DNA from: Arcobacter sp.
GTDB taxonomy: Bacteria > Campylobacterota > Campylobacteria > Campylobacterales > Arcobacteraceae
DNA length: 6,614 nucleotides
Direction: 5' to 3'
Assembly: GCA_030635995.1 (NCBI GenBank)
Contig: DAOVXU010000095.1
Location: forward strand, 1 to 6,614
In this document: positions 1 to 5,840 of the stretch, one piece after another
Layout of the letters: each line of letters starts with the position of its first letter
How positions within the stretch are numbered: the stretch's first letter is position 1
Notes under the pieces: generated by a model
Told to the model about the DNA's origin: nothing
Database searches by the model: none
What the model saw: only the letters and a program-made list of their open reading frames with translations
Translations under genes and position numbers: made by a program

Positions 1-653
1 CTAGGTTTTTCAGATATAAAATCACTTATCCTCTTTTTTTGATAATCTTTTATCATATAGGTATATATCAAAGGGGAACTAACTGCAAGTATAATAAAAA
101 TAGATATAACAATTCTTTTATTTATCCCAACTATAAAAAGTACCCCATATCCTACAAGAAGTAGTACAAGTGCAGTACCTAAATCTGGTTCTTTTGCTAT
201 AAGTAAAAAGGGTAATATAATATAAATAGAGAGATAACTAAACTCTTTTAGATTATACCCATCGATACTTGGGGGCTTTTTATGGACTAAAAATGCCATC
301 ATAAGGATAAAAACTGGTTTAAAAAGTTCAGATGGCTGAATAGTAAGATTTATAAAAGGTAATTGTAACCATCTTGTAGCCCCAAGTTTAGTTGTACCAA
401 ATAATAAAACAGCCACAAGTAAAATAATCCCAATCCAATAAAATATAGGTATAAGTCCTATAAAATTTCTAATAGGTAATAAAAATACAATTATAAAAGC
501 AAAACCAGCAACTGTAAAATATATTAATTGTTTTTGTGCTAACATAGCACTTATCTCACCTATTAAAATATGAGATAAAAATATAAGTGGCAATATAAAT
601 AATATTATCTCAAAATTAAAATGTGATAATATCCGTTTGTCAAAAAAATACAT
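1..653 (-). CDS. rodA: RodA/MrdB, SEDS-family peptidoglycan glycosyltransferase of the elongasome (partial, N-terminal 217 residues)
   Basis: Read on the minus strand from ATG at 653-651, the frame is open to the window edge; the C-terminal part (RodA is normally about 370 residues) is missing. RodA polymerises lipid II into glycan strands in the inner membrane together with a class B penicillin-binding protein. The visible part is a chain of hydrophobic membrane segments with SEDS hallmarks: GATRW...IQPSELFKP at about residues 91-113, KEPDLGTALVLL at about 154-165 and DYQKKRISDF at about 203-212. The DYQ-x-x-R form favours RodA over FtsW. The catalytic Asp of the family lies in the missing part. 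The N-terminus (MYFFDKRILSHFNF) resembles Campylobacter MrdB as I remember it. An in-frame stop a few codons upstream makes 653 the only ATG start. It is divergent from the rluD-like gene, and no clear Shine-Dalgarno is visible. Confidence 0.93.
   Translation of the reverse strand, partial: MYFFDKRILSHFNFEIILFILPLIFLSHILIGEISAMLAQKQLIYFTVAGFAFIIVFLLPIRNFIGLIPIFYWIGIILLVAVLLFGTTKLGATRWLQLPFINLTIQPSELFKPVFILMMAFLVHKKPPSIDGYNLKEFSYLSIYIILPFLLIAKEPDLGTALVLLLVGYGVLFIVGINKRIVISIFIILAVSSPLIYTYMIKDYQKKRISDFISEKP
622..630 (+). promoter_or_regulatory. Candidate extended -10 promoter for the rluD-flpA-trmB-ftsEX unit
   Basis: TGTGATAAT reads as an extended -10 (TG-N-GATAAT, 5 of 6 to TATAAT) about 40-50 bases before the possible rluD starts. 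No convincing -35 is seen; Campylobacterota vegetative promoters often lack one. It lies inside the first codons of the opposite gene rodA, which is expected because the two divergent genes leave no free intergenic space. This is inferred from motif and position only. Confidence 0.3.
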
Positions 654-672
654 AATGAAAGATTACCAAAAA

Positions 673-1671
673 ATGAATAAAGAGTTTATTGCAACAGCAG
701 AGATTAGGTTAGATAAGTTTTTAGCCCAAGAGTTAAAACAATCAAGAAATCAAGTGGAACAACTTATAAAAAAGGGTTATGTAAAATTGGAAAATAAAAC
801 TTTAACAAAAAGTGGTTCTAAACTTTATATAAATCAAAAAATATTTGTAACTTTCCCTAAAATTGAGAAGGTAGAGTATATTGTAGAGGATTGTTCTTGG
901 TATGATGATATTGAGATTATATATGAAGATGAATCACTTTTAGTTATAAATAAACCAGCAGGTGTAATAGTTCATGATGCCCCAAGTGTCAATGAACCTA
1001 CTCTTGTGGATTGGTTAAAGAGAAAGAATATTTCACTTTCTACAATAAGTGGTGAAGAGAGACATGGTATAGTTCATAGACTAGATAAGGGTACAAGTGG
1101 TGTACTTGTAATTGCCAAAACAAATGAAGCTCATGCAAAACTTTCATCTCAACTTGAAGATAAATCTATGGGAAGATACTATGTAGCAGTTATTGATATC
1201 CCTTTAAAAGATGATATGATAGTTGAAGCACCAATCTATAGATCACAAAATAATCGTTTAAAAATGGGGATAGTTCCTGCAGGAAAATATGCAAAAACTG
1301 CATTTAAAAAACTTATATCAAATATTCATACCCAGCAAAATTCACATAAATATGAGATGATAAGTGCTAAACTTTTTACAGGTAGAACACATCAAATAAG
1401 GGTACACTTAGAATCACTTAATAGACATATATTAGGGGATACTTTATATGGTTTTAAGGGCAATGATGCTAACATCCAAAGAATATATTTACACGCATAT
1501 TGTTTGTATTTGGTGCATCCAGTTACAAATAAAAATGTAAAATTCGTAGCATCAATTCCAGATGATATGAGAGAGTTAATATCAAATAACTTTAGTAAGG
1601 AAACTATAGATGAAAAAATTAATAAAAGTTTTATCGTTGACAGCTTTAATGATGTGGATGAGTGGATGTGA
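673..1671 (+). CDS. rluD: RluD/RluA-family 23S rRNA pseudouridine synthase with S4 domain
   Basis: Isomerises specific uridines of 23S rRNA to pseudouridine in the cytoplasm. With the ATG at 673 it is 332 residues, close to E. coli RluD (326). An S4 RNA-binding domain spans about residues 12-65 (RLDKFLAQELKQSRNQVEQL). The catalytic domain follows: INKPAG at about 92-97, the active-site motif HRLDKGTSG at 135-143 with catalytic Asp138, GRTHQIRVHL at 237-246 and a C-terminal LHAY...HP block at about 273-283. The family and catalytic competence are clear. Whether the target is the RluD set (helix 69) or the RluC set cannot be settled here, so the symbol is provisional. Start choice: ATG 655 (six residues longer) and a TTG at 637 are also in frame; 673 places the S4 domain near the N-terminus as in the family and clears rodA, but none has a good Shine-Dalgarno. 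The 3' end overlaps the next gene by 62 bp, and about 24 residues past the catalytic fold look like an unconserved tail. Confidence 0.92.
   Translation: MNKEFIATAEIRLDKFLAQELKQSRNQVEQLIKKGYVKLENKTLTKSGSKLYINQKIFVTFPKIEKVEYIVEDCSWYDDIEIIYEDESLLVINKPAGVIVHDAPSVNEPTLVDWLKRKNISLSTISGEERHGIVHRLDKGTSGVLVIAKTNEAHAKLSSQLEDKSMGRYYVAVIDIPLKDDMIVEAPIYRSQNNRLKMGIVPAGKYAKTAFKKLISNIHTQQNSHKYEMISAKLFTGRTHQIRVHLESLNRHILGDTLYGFKGNDANIQRIYLHAYCLYLVHPVTNKNVKFVASIPDDMRELISNNFSKETIDEKINKSFIVDSFNDVDEWM
1597..1601 (+). promoter_or_regulatory. Shine-Dalgarno for flpA, inside the rluD coding sequence
   Basis: AAGGA sits 8 bases before the ATG at 1610. It supports that start and therefore the 62-bp overlap with the upstream gene, because the next in-frame ATGs would cut into the lipoprotein signal peptide. 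Confidence 0.7.
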
Positions 1672-2911
1672 AGTAAGGAATCTTGATACACCAAAATCTG
1701 CAAAACCAAAAATTGATGATAATTTACCAATAATATCTAAATCTTCTATTAGAAGTATACCAAGTATTACGCAGATAGCATTAGAGTGGAAAGGTACTAC
1801 ACAAGCTAATACATTAGGATACTATATATATCGTTCTGATTTACAAAAAGATGGTGAAGAGTTATCAAGGGTAGCAACTATTAAAAATAGATATGCATCA
1901 CACTATCTAAATACAAATTTAAAACCAGAAACTAGATATCTTTATGCAATTTCAATTATTGGTAAAGATGGAACAGAATCAAGACCATCACAATCAGTTG
2001 CAATAAATACACTTCCTATTTATGATTCAGTAAGTTTAATAACAGTAAAAAGTGATCTACCAAGACAAGTTAGAATTGAGTGGAGACCACATACAAATTA
2101 TGCTGTAAGTAAATATATTATTGAAAGAAGTAGTATAAATCATATTGAATGGGAGAAAATTGCAACTGTAAAGGGTAGGTTAAATCCAGAATATATTGAT
2201 ATAAAATTAAAAGATGATATAATTTATTCATATAGACTTAAAGCAGTTACTCATGATGGGATAGAATCAAAATATAGTAAAGTTGTAAAAGCAACAACAA
2301 AATCATTACCAAGAGCTGTTAAAAATATTGAAGCTACTAATGATCAACCAAGAAAAATTATAGTAACTTGGGAACCTTTAATTCAAAAAGATATAGTTGG
2401 ATATAATTTATACTCTAGTAGTAGTTCCGATGGTTCATTTAGTAAAATTGAAACAGCATCAAAAGATGCAAATACATTTGAAGATGTTATAAAAAAAGAT
2501 AATAAAAAAAGATTTTATAAGATTACAACTGTTGATAAAGATGATTTAGAAACAGATATTAAACTTCTTCCAGTAGTTATGGGTGTAACATTAAGTGCTC
2601 CTGTTCAGCCAACTGTAAAACTTGCACTTATTAAAGGTGAAGAGGTAGTTTTAAATTGGGAAAAAGGTGATGATAGAACTGTAGGATATAATATTTATAA
2701 AACTACAAAAGAGGGATTCTTTAAAACAAGGACAAAAATATTCAAAAATATTCAAGATGTTAGATATGTAGATAGTGATATTATAAGAGGTTTTGATTAT
2801 ACTTATGAGATAGAAGCTTTTGATGAAAATGGTTTAATCTCTCCTAAAGCTCATATGGCATCTTTAAAAATGGAAAGAGTTAAAAAAAGTGTTCAAAAAG
2901 AAGAGAAATAA
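1610..2911 (+). CDS. flpA: FlpA-like fibronectin type III repeat lipoprotein (adhesin-type)
   Basis: 433-residue exported lipoprotein. The first 20 residues form a signal peptide (MKKLIKVLSLTALMMWMSGC) with lipobox MSGC, so Cys20 should be lipidated after signal peptidase II cleavage. The rest is four tandem fibronectin type III-like repeats at about 43-135, 140-231, 235-328 and 333-422. The B-strand Trp recurs at 60, 158, 254 and 350, the C-strand Y-x-I/L-Y/E motif at about 71, 169, 265 and 360, and a Tyr-rich F-strand once per repeat. C. jejuni FlpA, in the same gene order, binds host fibronectin; its reported binding segment is WRPHPDFRV in the second domain, and this protein has WRPHTNYAV at residues 158-166 in the matching place. 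Orthology is well supported. Fibronectin binding is inference, since several residues of the segment differ and the host is unknown; a cell-envelope role linked to the FtsEX neighbours is an alternative. A short Lys/Glu-rich tail ends the protein. Confidence 0.88.
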   Translation: MKKLIKVLSLTALMMWMSGCEVRNLDTPKSAKPKIDDNLPIISKSSIRSIPSITQIALEWKGTTQANTLGYYIYRSDLQKDGEELSRVATIKNRYASHYLNTNLKPETRYLYAISIIGKDGTESRPSQSVAINTLPIYDSVSLITVKSDLPRQVRIEWRPHTNYAVSKYIIERSSINHIEWEKIATVKGRLNPEYIDIKLKDDIIYSYRLKAVTHDGIESKYSKVVKATTKSLPRAVKNIEATNDQPRKIIVTWEPLIQKDIVGYNLYSSSSSDGSFSKIETASKDANTFEDVIKKDNKKRFYKITTVDKDDLETDIKLLPVVMGVTLSAPVQPTVKLALIKGEEVVLNWEKGDDRTVGYNIYKTTKEGFFKTRTKIFKNIQDVRYVDSDIIRGFDYTYEIEAFDENGLISPKAHMASLKMERVKKSVQKEEK

Positions 2912-2922
2912 TAGTATTTTAA

Positions 2923-4104
2923 ATGCCTCATATCCTTACATCAAAACATAATAATATAAAAACTCCATCAAAATCTAAAGATGGAGTTTTATTTAATTAT
3001 ATAGCAAAATCGACCTATGGAGATAAAATATCTGTAACTTGTGATGGGAAAGATTTTTTCCTTACAAAACTAATAAAAGATGACAAGCATCTAATTAAAA
3101 TAGATTCAACTACAAGAGTTACACCTGTAGAAACTGTAAAAAAAGCTTTAAATAGTTATGGTGAGATTTGTGATGGTGATCTGATATTTTCAAATACATC
3201 AAATGATAATAATAGACTAAGACCTACAAAAAAATATTTAAAAGATATAGGATATTTTGTAGATGAATTTCAAACAACTAAAGAAATTTGTGTAGAGGTT
3301 GGTTTTGGAAGTGGAAGACACTTACTTTATCAAGCTCAACAAAATCCAGATATTATATATATTGGTTTAGAGATACATACCCCCTCAATAGAACAGATGC
3401 TAAAGCAAGTGAAAATATTAGATATTAAAAATGTATTTGCTGTAAATTATGATGCAAGATTATTTTTAGAATTTCTAGCATCAAATAGTGTAAGTAGAAT
3501 TTTTGTACACTTTCCTGTTCCTTGGGATAAAAAACCACATAGAAGAGTTATGAGTGATGAATTTATAGTTGAATGTATGAGGGTTTTAAAAGTTAATGGT
3601 TCACTAGAACTTAGAACTGATTCACCTAACTATTTTGAATACAATGAAGAGTTACTTACCCACTTTCCTACATATAGATCAGCAATTGTTAAAAATCAAG
3701 ATTTAGCAGTAAGTAGTAAATATGAAGATAGATGGAAAAAACAAGGTAAAGATATATGGGATATAACTATATATTCTAAAGATATATCACCTGCAATAGT
3801 TATAGATAAAGATTTTTCATTCCATTTAAATTGTAAAATTGATATAGGTAAACTTCAAAATAATTTAGAAAAAAAACCAATTGTAAAAAAGGGATTTTTT
3901 GTACACCTTGAACATATTTATATTACAGATGATAATATTTGTTTATTACATTTGACAATGGGTAGTTTTAACAAACCTGTATCAAAATATTTAGTTTTAA
4001 AAGATGATATAGTAAATTATTTTCAATCAAATCCAATACCAACAAGTCCAAACCAAAATGCACATAAACTAATCCAAGAATTATTAAATGAGGCTATGGG
4101 GTGA
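2923..4104 (+). CDS. trmB: tRNA (guanine-N7-)-methyltransferase TrmB, long Campylobacterota form
   Basis: Methylates N7 of G46 in the variable loop of tRNAs using S-adenosylmethionine. It is 393 residues, matching the roughly 390-residue Campylobacter enzyme and much longer than E. coli TrmB (239): the methyltransferase core (about 120-285) is flanked by an N-terminal domain (1-118) and a C-terminal domain (about 290-393). Core motifs are EVGFGSGRHLLYQA (125-138, SAM-binding motif I), IGLEIHTPS (147-155), NYDARLFLEFL (175-185), HFPVPWDKKPHRRV (196-209), LELRTDSPNYF (228-238) and SSKYEDRWKKQGKDI (264-278). All key residues expected of an active enzyme are present. It starts 11 bp after flpA; the MPH opening resembles MPN in C. 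jejuni, but no strong Shine-Dalgarno precedes it. Its last codons overlap ftsE by 4 bp. A perfect hairpin lies within codons 13-23. Confidence 0.96.
   Translation: MPHILTSKHNNIKTPSKSKDGVLFNYIAKSTYGDKISVTCDGKDFFLTKLIKDDKHLIKIDSTTRVTPVETVKKALNSYGEICDGDLIFSNTSNDNNRLRPTKKYLKDIGYFVDEFQTTKEICVEVGFGSGRHLLYQAQQNPDIIYIGLEIHTPSIEQMLKQVKILDIKNVFAVNYDARLFLEFLASNSVSRIFVHFPVPWDKKPHRRVMSDEFIVECMRVLKVNGSLELRTDSPNYFEYNEELLTHFPTYRSAIVKNQDLAVSSKYEDRWKKQGKDIWDITIYSKDISPAIVIDKDFSFHLNCKIDIGKLQNNLEKKPIVKKGFFVHLEHIYITDDNICLLHLTMGSFNKPVSKYLVLKDDIVNYFQSNPIPTSPNQNAHKLIQELLNEAMG
2959..2990 (+). repeat. Perfect 11-bp hairpin followed by a T-rich tract, inside the 5' end of trmB
   Basis: AAAACTCCATC (2959-2969) and GATGGAGTTTT (2980-2990) are perfect inverted repeats with a 10-base loop, followed by ATTTAATT. 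The shape is that of an intrinsic terminator or attenuator, but it lies 36 bases inside the trmB reading frame and only about 48 bases after the flpA stop. Seen directly; any effect on expression of the downstream trmB-ftsEX genes is inference. Confidence 0.6.
4090..4093 (+). promoter_or_regulatory. Shine-Dalgarno that fixes the GTG start of ftsE
   Basis: GAGG lies 7 bases before the GTG at 4101. The nearby ATG at 4096 is in the trmB frame, so it cannot start ftsE. GTG with this site gives a GTGA start-stop overlap typical of translational coupling. Confidence 0.65.
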
Positions 4105-4763
4105 TATTAGCAAATAATATAACACTTAGTTATGATGGGCAAAGAAATATTATTCAAAATGCCTCTTTTTCTAAGATAAATTATGGTGATTTTGTATTTA
4201 TAACTGGGGCTAGTGGTAGCGGAAAATCGACACTTTTAAAATCATTTTATAGTGATATAAAGTTAAAGGGTGGGAATTTACTTGTAAATAAACATAAACT
4301 TTTAAATATTCCAAATTCCAAATTAAAAAGTTTAAGAAAATCTATTGGTATTATTTTTCAAGATTATAAACTTATTAAAGAATATACAGTTGAAGAAAAT
4401 ATCATGTTACCACTTAAGTTAAATGGATATAGTGATAAATTATCTTTAGGTCAAGCTCAAAAGTTATTAAAACATGTAAAGCTAGATAAAAAAGGTAAAT
4501 ATTATCCAGATCAATTAAGTGGTGGAGAACAACAAAGAGTATCAGTAGCTCGTGCATTATCCCATAATCCAAAACTTATACTTGCAGATGAGCCTACAGG
4601 AAATCTTGATGATGTATCTGCAAATATTATTTGGGGTTTATTAAAAAAAGCAAATGAACAATTAGGTATAACCATTGTAGTTGTAACACATAGAATTCCT
4701 GAAAATTTTGGTCTTACTTTTAGAAAATTTGATATTTCTGGTGGAGAGATTTATGAATCTTAA
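4101..4763 (+). CDS. ftsE: FtsE, cell-division ABC transporter ATP-binding protein
   Basis: Cytoplasmic ATPase of the FtsEX complex, a type VII ABC mechanotransmission system that uses ATP to activate periplasmic peptidoglycan hydrolases at division rather than to move a substrate. It is 220 residues, full length for the family (about 220). All ABC motifs are intact: Walker A GASGSGKST (36-44), Q-loop FQDYKL (86-91), signature LSGGEQQR (139-146), Walker B LILADEP (159-165) with catalytic Glu164, D-loop GNLDD (167-171) and H-loop His197 (VVTHR). FQDYKL in the Q-loop region is characteristic of FtsE. The start is a GTG overlapping the trmB stop by 4 bp (GTGA), and the end overlaps ftsX by 11 bp, so TrmB, FtsE and FtsX are probably translationally coupled. 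Confidence 0.97.
   Translation: MILANNITLSYDGQRNIIQNASFSKINYGDFVFITGASGSGKSTLLKSFYSDIKLKGGNLLVNKHKLLNIPNSKLKSLRKSIGIIFQDYKLIKEYTVEENIMLPLKLNGYSDKLSLGQAQKLLKHVKLDKKGKYYPDQLSGGEQQRVSVARALSHNPKLILADEPTGNLDDVSANIIWGLLKKANEQLGITIVVVTHRIPENFGLTFRKFDISGGEIYES
4743..4748 (+). promoter_or_regulatory. Shine-Dalgarno that fixes the ATG start of ftsX
   Basis: GGAGAG within the ftsE tail ends 4 bases before the ATG at 4753. It argues against the in-frame TTG at 4708, which would add 15 residues and has no such site. Confidence 0.7.
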
Positions 4764-5568
4764 AAGATTTATATCATTTTCACTACCATTAATAGTAATG
4801 CTTTTTACATTTGCGATTTATATCTCTATATCTAAAATAGTAACTTCATATGAAAAGTCTATTAACAATGATTATTCAATTGTTATTGTAACTTCATCTC
4901 CAATAATGAAAGATAAAGTTAAATATTTGCCATCTGTTGACTTTAAAGAGATAATTCATCTAAAAAGGGAGCAGATTTTAGATGATTTAAAAAGTGATCT
5001 ATCTAAAGGTTCATTTGAACTTTTACAAAAAAGACTTCCATATTTTTATACTTTGCATCTAAACCAGTTTCCTACAAGTTCAGTATTAAAAAATATTAAA
5101 AAAGATTTAGAAAAACTTAGTGGTATAAAAAGTGTTGAGACTTTTTCAAAAGATCATGATAATATCTACTCTTTATTGCTTTTAATAAAAATCATTGTAT
5201 CAACACTTTTTATATCCATCATTATATTTACATTTTTAATTATGATAAATCAAGTAAAAATATGGTTTTATGAGCATAAAGAGAGACTTGATATTATTAA
5301 ACTTCATGGTGGTTCTATATATTATGGTGCAAAACCTATTATAAGAATTGCAATACTAAGTAGTCTGTTTTCAAGTAGTTTAGTTGTAGGGATGATATAT
5401 TTTATAAAAGAAAATTTAAATTTATTTTTTACTTCAGAGATGCTTATGATACTTAATAAAAATTTAACACTCTACACTCCTATAGAGATAGGTGGTGTGT
5501 TTATCATCTCACTATTAATATCATTTGTGACTGTTTTTGGAATATTATTAAAACATAGATTAAAATAG
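4753..5568 (+). CDS. ftsX: FtsX, membrane subunit of the cell-division FtsEX complex
   Basis: 271-residue inner-membrane protein. Four predicted membrane helices lie at about residues 9-30, 141-167, 196-218 and 246-266, with a periplasmic domain of about 110 residues between the first two, the FtsX/MacB-like topology of type VII ABC proteins. The cytoplasmic stretch between helices 2 and 3 (EHKERLDIIKLHGGSIYYGAKP, about 174-195) matches the region that contacts FtsE; the L-x-G-x-x-x-x-x-x PI-R pattern is typical. The N-terminal cytoplasmic tail is only about 8 residues, much shorter than in E. coli FtsX. Sequence outside the coupling region is poorly conserved, so identification rests on topology, the coupling segment and the position right after ftsE. 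It starts inside the ftsE tail (11-bp overlap), with a good ribosome binding site. The large periplasmic loop is where an EnvC-like partner would dock; the next gene fits that role. Confidence 0.92.
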   Translation: MNLKRFISFSLPLIVMLFTFAIYISISKIVTSYEKSINNDYSIVIVTSSPIMKDKVKYLPSVDFKEIIHLKREQILDDLKSDLSKGSFELLQKRLPYFYTLHLNQFPTSSVLKNIKKDLEKLSGIKSVETFSKDHDNIYSLLLLIKIIVSTLFISIIIFTFLIMINQVKIWFYEHKERLDIIKLHGGSIYYGAKPIIRIAILSSLFSSSLVVGMIYFIKENLNLFFTSEMLMILNKNLTLYTPIEIGGVFIISLLISFVTVFGILLKHRLK

Positions 5569-5591
5569 GTTTAAGTACCTCCAAAGAATTG

Positions 5592-5613
5592 AACATCAAT
5601 TTAGATGTTTTTT
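5592..5613 (+). terminator. Candidate weak intrinsic terminator after ftsX
   Basis: AACATC (5592-5597) pairs with GATGTT (5604-5609) across a 6-base loop, and the run TTTTTT covers 5608-5613. The stem is short with only two G-C pairs, so efficiency may be low. It uses the same bases as the left arm of the long-range inverted repeat, so the two structures exclude each other. Confidence 0.45.
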
Positions 5614-5635
5614 AAAATTATTAGATTTGGATTTT

Positions 5636-5641
5636 TAAAAT
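5636..5641 (+). promoter_or_regulatory. Candidate -10 box for a short transcript in the ftsX-envC gap
   Basis: TAAAAT (5 of 6 to TATAAT) follows an AT-rich stretch and would place a start near 5648, just ahead of the GC-rich island and the strong terminator. No clear -35 is seen. Weak evidence by itself in such AT-rich DNA. Confidence 0.22.
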
Positions 5642-5667
5642 CGCAGGACTACTTTTAAGTAATTCAA

Positions 5668-5702
5668 GATTTTAAAAAGACGAATATGATGATTTTAAAA
5701 AG
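5668..5702 (+). repeat. Direct repeat GATTTTAAAAAG, two copies
   Basis: Exact 12-base copies lie at 5668-5679 and 5691-5702, 23 bases apart start to start, with a related copy around 5630-5642. The spacing is about two helical turns, which would suit protein binding on one DNA face, but AT-rich sequence makes chance repeats common. Confidence 0.4.
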
Positions 5703-5743
5703 CACCCGAAGGGCAACACGTAAAGCCTCATCTAAACACCAAA

Positions 5744-5785
5744 AAAAATTTAACATTACCTGCAGGTAGTCTTAAATTTTTATTT
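5744..5785. terminator. Strong bidirectional intrinsic terminator hairpin between ftsX and the EnvC-like gene
   Basis: AAAAATTTAA (5744-5753) pairs perfectly with TTAAATTTTT (5772-5781). After one C-C mismatch, ATTACC (5755-5760) pairs with GGTAGT (5765-5770) around a TGCA loop, including one G-U pair. This gives 16 pairs with one mismatch. A T-rich tract follows on the plus strand (5777-5785), and the A run 5741-5748 gives eight Ts on the minus strand, so it could stop transcription from either side. At its centre ACCTGCAGGT (5758-5767) is a perfect palindrome. Confidence 0.7.
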
Positions 5786-5793
5786 GGAATTTA

Positions 5794-5799
5794 TATAAG
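5794..5799 (+). promoter_or_regulatory. Candidate -10 box for the EnvC-like gene
   Basis: TATAAG within TTATATAAGG, downstream of the strong terminator and preceded by T-rich sequence, would start transcription near 5806. The resulting mRNA would carry only the right arm of the inverted repeat, leaving the ribosome binding site free. No convincing -35 is seen; motif-based inference. Confidence 0.35.
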
Positions 5800-5834
5800 G
5801 CTTTCTGTATTGTCTAAAGTGGTGTTTAATTCTT

Positions 5835-5840
5835 TGGAGG
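5835..5840 (+). promoter_or_regulatory. Strong Shine-Dalgarno of the EnvC-like gene
   Basis: TGGAGG ends 5 bases before the GTG at 5846. It is the best ribosome binding site in the window and fixes the GTG start. It lies inside the right arm of the long-range inverted repeat, opposite CCTCCA at 5578-5583. Confidence 0.8.

Larger units (their letters stand above)
5646..5785 (+). ncRNA. Candidate structured RNA (small RNA or leader) upstream of the EnvC-like gene
   Basis: I do not recognise a known RNA family with confidence. The case is structural. Bases 5701-5740 are about 53 % GC in a region otherwise near 25 %, as structured RNAs often are in AT-rich genomes. Local helices are possible: CCC/GGG closing GAA (5705-5713), GGC/GCC (5712-5714 with 5725-5727) and GATGA/TCATC (5688-5692 with 5728-5732). 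The stretch ends in a strong terminator. The 5' segment GGACTACTT (5646-5654) can pair with AGGTAGTCT (5764-5772) and so compete with that terminator. The segment GGCAAC...ACGTAAAGCC...CTAAAC loosely recalls the 5' half of c-di-GMP-I riboswitches, but the rest of that fold is not visible. The ends are approximate and transcription is inferred. Confidence 0.35.

Noticed and set aside
1392..1730. Minus-strand open frame of 112 codons across the rluD/flpA junction
   Set aside because: It lies opposite well-supported genes, has no recognisable domain, and its hydrophobic composition is that expected for the complement of Lys/Asn-rich coding sequence.
4708..4752. Longer ftsX start at TTG 4708
   Set aside because: It overlaps ftsE by 56 bp and lacks a Shine-Dalgarno; ATG 4753 has GGAGAG just upstream and puts the first membrane helix at the N-terminus.
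5686..5769. 27-codon plus-strand frame with a basic translation (Lys/Arg-rich) in the ftsX-envC gap
   Set aside because: No Shine-Dalgarno precedes it, its Arg codons (CGA, AGG, CGT) differ from the AGA used by neighbouring genes, and it follows the GC-rich structured island; a leader peptide cannot be excluded.
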